14,545 bases of DNA from an uncultured Collinsella sp. (GTDB lineage: Bacteria > Actinomycetota > Coriobacteriia > Coriobacteriales > Coriobacteriaceae): positions 1 to 14,545 of the forward strand of contig URNU01000014.1 in the NCBI GenBank assembly GCA_900549275.1. The letters run 5' to 3'. The position numbers and the translations under genes are program-made. The notes below the pieces were generated by a model, which saw nothing but the letters and a program-made list of their open reading frames with translations, was not told where the DNA came from and did not search any database. Positions 13,060 through 14,545 of this stretch are shown here, one piece after another; positions within the stretch are counted from its first letter, which is position 1; each line of letters starts with the position of its first letter.

Positions 13060-13105
13060 GGTCGTACTGTTTATTCCGCACCGCCAACGGAGGGAGTCCC
13101 GCGCC

Positions 13106-13978
13106 GTGAACCGCGATTTCGCCTCATCGCTCATCCAGCTCAACAACACGTTCTATCGCGAGCACTCCGCCTCCTTTTCCGATACGCGTCAGGCCCCATG
13201 GCCCGGCTGGGTGCGCACCATGGACATCGCGCTCGAACAGCTCGACGTCGCCACGATCGAGCATCCCGTCCGCGTCTTCGATCTCGCCTGCGGCAATATG
13301 CGATTCGAGAACTTTGCCGCCGGCGGCGCACTTGCCGCCAAGGGCGTCGACGGCGCAAACCCCTCGGCGGATGCCAGCTGCCCGTTTGAGTTCTATGGTG
13401 TCGACTCGTGCCAAGACCTGGCCATCGATGCACGTGGTCACGCCCTGCGCATTCCCAACCTGCACTTCCAGGAACTCGATGTGCTCGACGCTCTCATGAA
13501 GCTCAACCCCGCCGAGACGCCCGACGTGCTTTTCGACGCCCCACTCGCCGACATCTCGGTCTGCTTTGGCTTTATGCACCACGTACCGTCATGCGAGTAC
13601 CGCGTACGCGTGCTCGACGCCCTGGTGCGGCAGACGCGCCCAGGCGGCATCATCGCCATCAGCTTTTGGGAGTTCATGAACGACGAGCGCATGGCGCGCA
13701 AGGCCGTTCGAGCCGAGGCCCGCGCCGAGCTCACCCCGCCGTTTGAGGGTTACGATTCAGCGCAGTTTGAAGCCGGCGACCACCTCATCGGCTGGCAAAA
13801 CGACCGCCACGCCTACCGTTATTGCCATCACTTTGACGATCAGCAGATCACCGACCTGGTGCGCGGCGTCCGCACGTTCTACAAGAGCGGCGAGGTCCCC
13901 GTGCGCGAGCTTGAGCGCTTCCATGCCGACGGTCGCAGCGGCGAGCTCAACCGCTATGTGATCCTCAAGCGCCTGTAG
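13106..13978 (+). CDS. Class I SAM methyltransferase, Trm9/ALKBH8-like (probable tRNA wobble-uridine methyltransferase)
   Basis: A 290-residue protein starting at GTG 13106, with GGAGG 12 bases upstream (rather long spacing). The N terminus FYREHSASFSDTRQAPWP (16-33) strongly resembles the Trm9-family opening Y-x-x-x-A-x-x-F-S-x-T-R-x-x-P-W-P. SAM motif I is VFDLACGNMRF (57-67), the second acidic loop FYGVDS (96-101), then ISVCFGFMHHVP (150-161), which parallels the I-A-V-x-H-H segment of Trm9, and RPGGIIAISFWEF (178-190), which parallels its RPGG-YVWAFEQ-type strand. A late RYCHHFDDQQITDLVR block (238-253) also fits. Trm9 methylates the carboxymethyl group on U34 of tRNA to mcm5U. Elp3, the enzyme making that precursor, is encoded 2 kb away on the other strand, and trmB follows directly. 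An insertion (about 71-94) separates motif I from the next strand. Substrate assignment is inferred. Confidence 0.7.
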   Translation: MNRDFASSLIQLNNTFYREHSASFSDTRQAPWPGWVRTMDIALEQLDVATIEHPVRVFDLACGNMRFENFAAGGALAAKGVDGANPSADASCPFEFYGVDSCQDLAIDARGHALRIPNLHFQELDVLDALMKLNPAETPDVLFDAPLADISVCFGFMHHVPSCEYRVRVLDALVRQTRPGGIIAISFWEFMNDERMARKAVRAEARAELTPPFEGYDSAQFEAGDHLIGWQNDRHAYRYCHHFDDQQITDLVRGVRTFYKSGEVPVRELERFHADGRSGELNRYVILKRL

Positions 13979-14016
13979 GCATCGACAACTCGTCGCCGAG
14001 CCGCACCACATCTTTC

Positions 14017-14040
14017 GGGCAAACTATGCCCACCCCTTTT
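14017..14040 (+). terminator. Weak hairpin after the methyltransferase gene
   Basis: GGGCA (14017-14021) and TGCCC (14027-14031) form a 5-bp stem with a 5-base loop, followed by ACCCC and TTTT (14037-14040). The T run is displaced from the stem, so termination would be inefficient at best. Confidence 0.25.
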
Positions 14041-14052
14041 CAACCCATTGAC

Positions 14053-14074
14053 GGAACGCGCAGCCATGCGTTCC
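14053..14074 (+). promoter_or_regulatory. Hairpin in the trmB leader
   Basis: GGAACGC (14053-14059) and GCGTTCC (14068-14074) form a perfect 7-bp stem with an 8-base loop, 13 bases before the AAGGAG ribosome binding site of trmB. No T tract follows, so it is not a terminator; it could shape translation of trmB. A TTGACG overlapping its left edge (14048-14053) has no -10 at a normal distance. Confidence 0.3.
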
Positions 14075-14096
14075 CTACTTATGACCAAGGAGCCTC

Positions 14097-14545
14097 ATGG
14101 GAGCCGTCCACGTTCGCACGCCTAAGAACTTTGTGCTCGAGGAGCGCCTAGAGCGCTACGCCGATGCGATTGAGACGAACCCCGAGGCCTATGCCGGAGA
14201 CTGGCGCGAGGCTTGCGCGCCAGTTGGCTGCAAGCCTTTCGAACACCTTCACCTGGATCTTGGTTGTGGCAAGGGAACGTACCTTGTAGAGCGCGCGGCC
14301 CACGAGCCAAACACCCTCTTTATCGGTATGGACCAGGAGCCCATCTGCATTGCCTATGCCGCGCAGAAAATCTGCGAGCAGGAGCTGTCCAACGCGCTCG
14401 TCCTGCCCCGAGGCGCCACATCGCTGCCACAGTTGTTTGCCACAGGCGAGCTCGATGCCATCACCATTAACTTTCCCACGCCGCAGCCCAAGGCCAAGTA
14501 CGCCAAAAAACGACTCGTCCATGTCGACCATCTGATGCTCTACCG
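14097..14545 (+). CDS. trmB: TrmB: tRNA (guanine-46-N7)-methyltransferase, 5' part only
   Basis: The frame is open from ATG 14097 (AAGGAG four bases upstream) to the window edge, giving 149 residues of a protein usually 210-250 long. SAM motif I is HLDLGCGKGTYLVERA (about 52-67), with the acidic loop FIGMDQEP further on, both typical of TrmB. The substrate-binding block reads INFPTPQPKAKYAKKRL, where the usual form is NFPDPWPKxRHxKRRL. It transfers a methyl group from SAM to N7 of G46 in the tRNA variable loop. The change of the Asp and Trp in that block is notable, but the spacing, prolines and basic residues are kept. It follows another tRNA-methyltransferase-like gene after 118 bases on the same strand and may share its transcript. 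Confidence 0.85.
   Translation, partial: MGAVHVRTPKNFVLEERLERYADAIETNPEAYAGDWREACAPVGCKPFEHLHLDLGCGKGTYLVERAAHEPNTLFIGMDQEPICIAYAAQKICEQELSNALVLPRGATSLPQLFATGELDAITINFPTPQPKAKYAKKRLVHVDHLMLY

Larger units (their letters stand above)
12839..13105. promoter_or_regulatory. Divergent intergenic region between XRE and methyltransferase genes
   Basis: This 267-base spacer separates two divergent genes. It holds the AGGAGGA site of the XRE gene, an AT-rich patch with a possible minus-strand -10 TAGAAT (12947-12942) lacking a good -35, two inverted repeats, and a plus-strand promoter candidate, each listed separately. I see no tRNA or other RNA gene in it. Confidence 0.45.

Noticed and set aside
12839..13087. 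N-terminal extension of the XRE regulator up to 13087
   Set aside because: The extension covers the intergenic palindromes and lacks an initiation site, whereas ATG 12838 has AGGAGGA just upstream and begins at the HTH domain.
1..14545. CRISPR arrays, tRNA or rRNA genes, insertion sequences
   Set aside because: No regularly spaced repeats, cloverleaf-like sequences, rRNA segments, terminal inverted repeats or transposase motifs were found by eye on either strand.

Overview
The window looks like a chromosomal segment of a moderately GC-rich, Gram-positive-type bacterium. My best inference is a Coriobacteriia actinobacterium close to Collinsella. This rests on the G/C-rich third codon positions, strong AGGAGG-type ribosome binding sites, GTG starts, a LAQTG sorting-type signal on a tiny secreted protein, and the style of the intergenic spacers. 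No marker gene here proves the genus. There are no transposases, integrases, CRISPR arrays, tRNAs or rRNAs.

Layout. (1) Positions 1-1769, plus strand: a cell-surface cluster made of the last 23 codons of one gene, an 85-residue secreted protein with a LAQTG anchor, and a 470-residue secreted cysteine-rich protein. (2) 1888-2604: a DUF554 (YdfK/YqgA-type) membrane protein. (3) 2693-8308, plus strand: a three-gene module of a TerB-N/TerB-C domain protein, a BrxD-type P-loop ATPase and a BrxHI/Lhr-type SF2 helicase. (4) 8336-11122, minus strand: Elp3 (radical SAM plus GNAT tRNA-modification enzyme) followed directly by a membrane-anchored spermidine-synthase-like protein. (5) 11220-12838, minus strand: an XRE regulator with membrane segments, translationally coupled to a DUF4097 beta-repeat membrane protein. 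(6) 13106-14545, plus strand: a class I methyltransferase with the hallmarks of the Trm9/ALKBH8 wobble-uridine family, then the start of a divergent trmB, cut by the window edge.

The most interesting part is region 3. BrxD and BrxHI are known from type 2 BREX phage defence, but here there is no pglX methylase, pglZ phosphatase, pglW kinase or pglY. Instead the pair sits behind a TerB-N/TerB-C protein in a compact unit with its own promoter-like sequence. I infer a stand-alone DNA-processing or defence system: a TerB scaffold or sensor, an ATP-dependent loader or switch, and a DNA translocase. Its target and effector step are not visible. The surrounding genes look like ordinary chromosomal functions, so it may be a resident locus rather than a mobile island.

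A second theme is tRNA modification. Elp3, a Trm9-like methyltransferase and TrmB all lie within about 5.4 kb. Elp3 makes the cm5U34 precursor that eukaryotic Trm9 methylates to mcm5U34, so this may be a bacterial version of that pathway. That link is a hypothesis.
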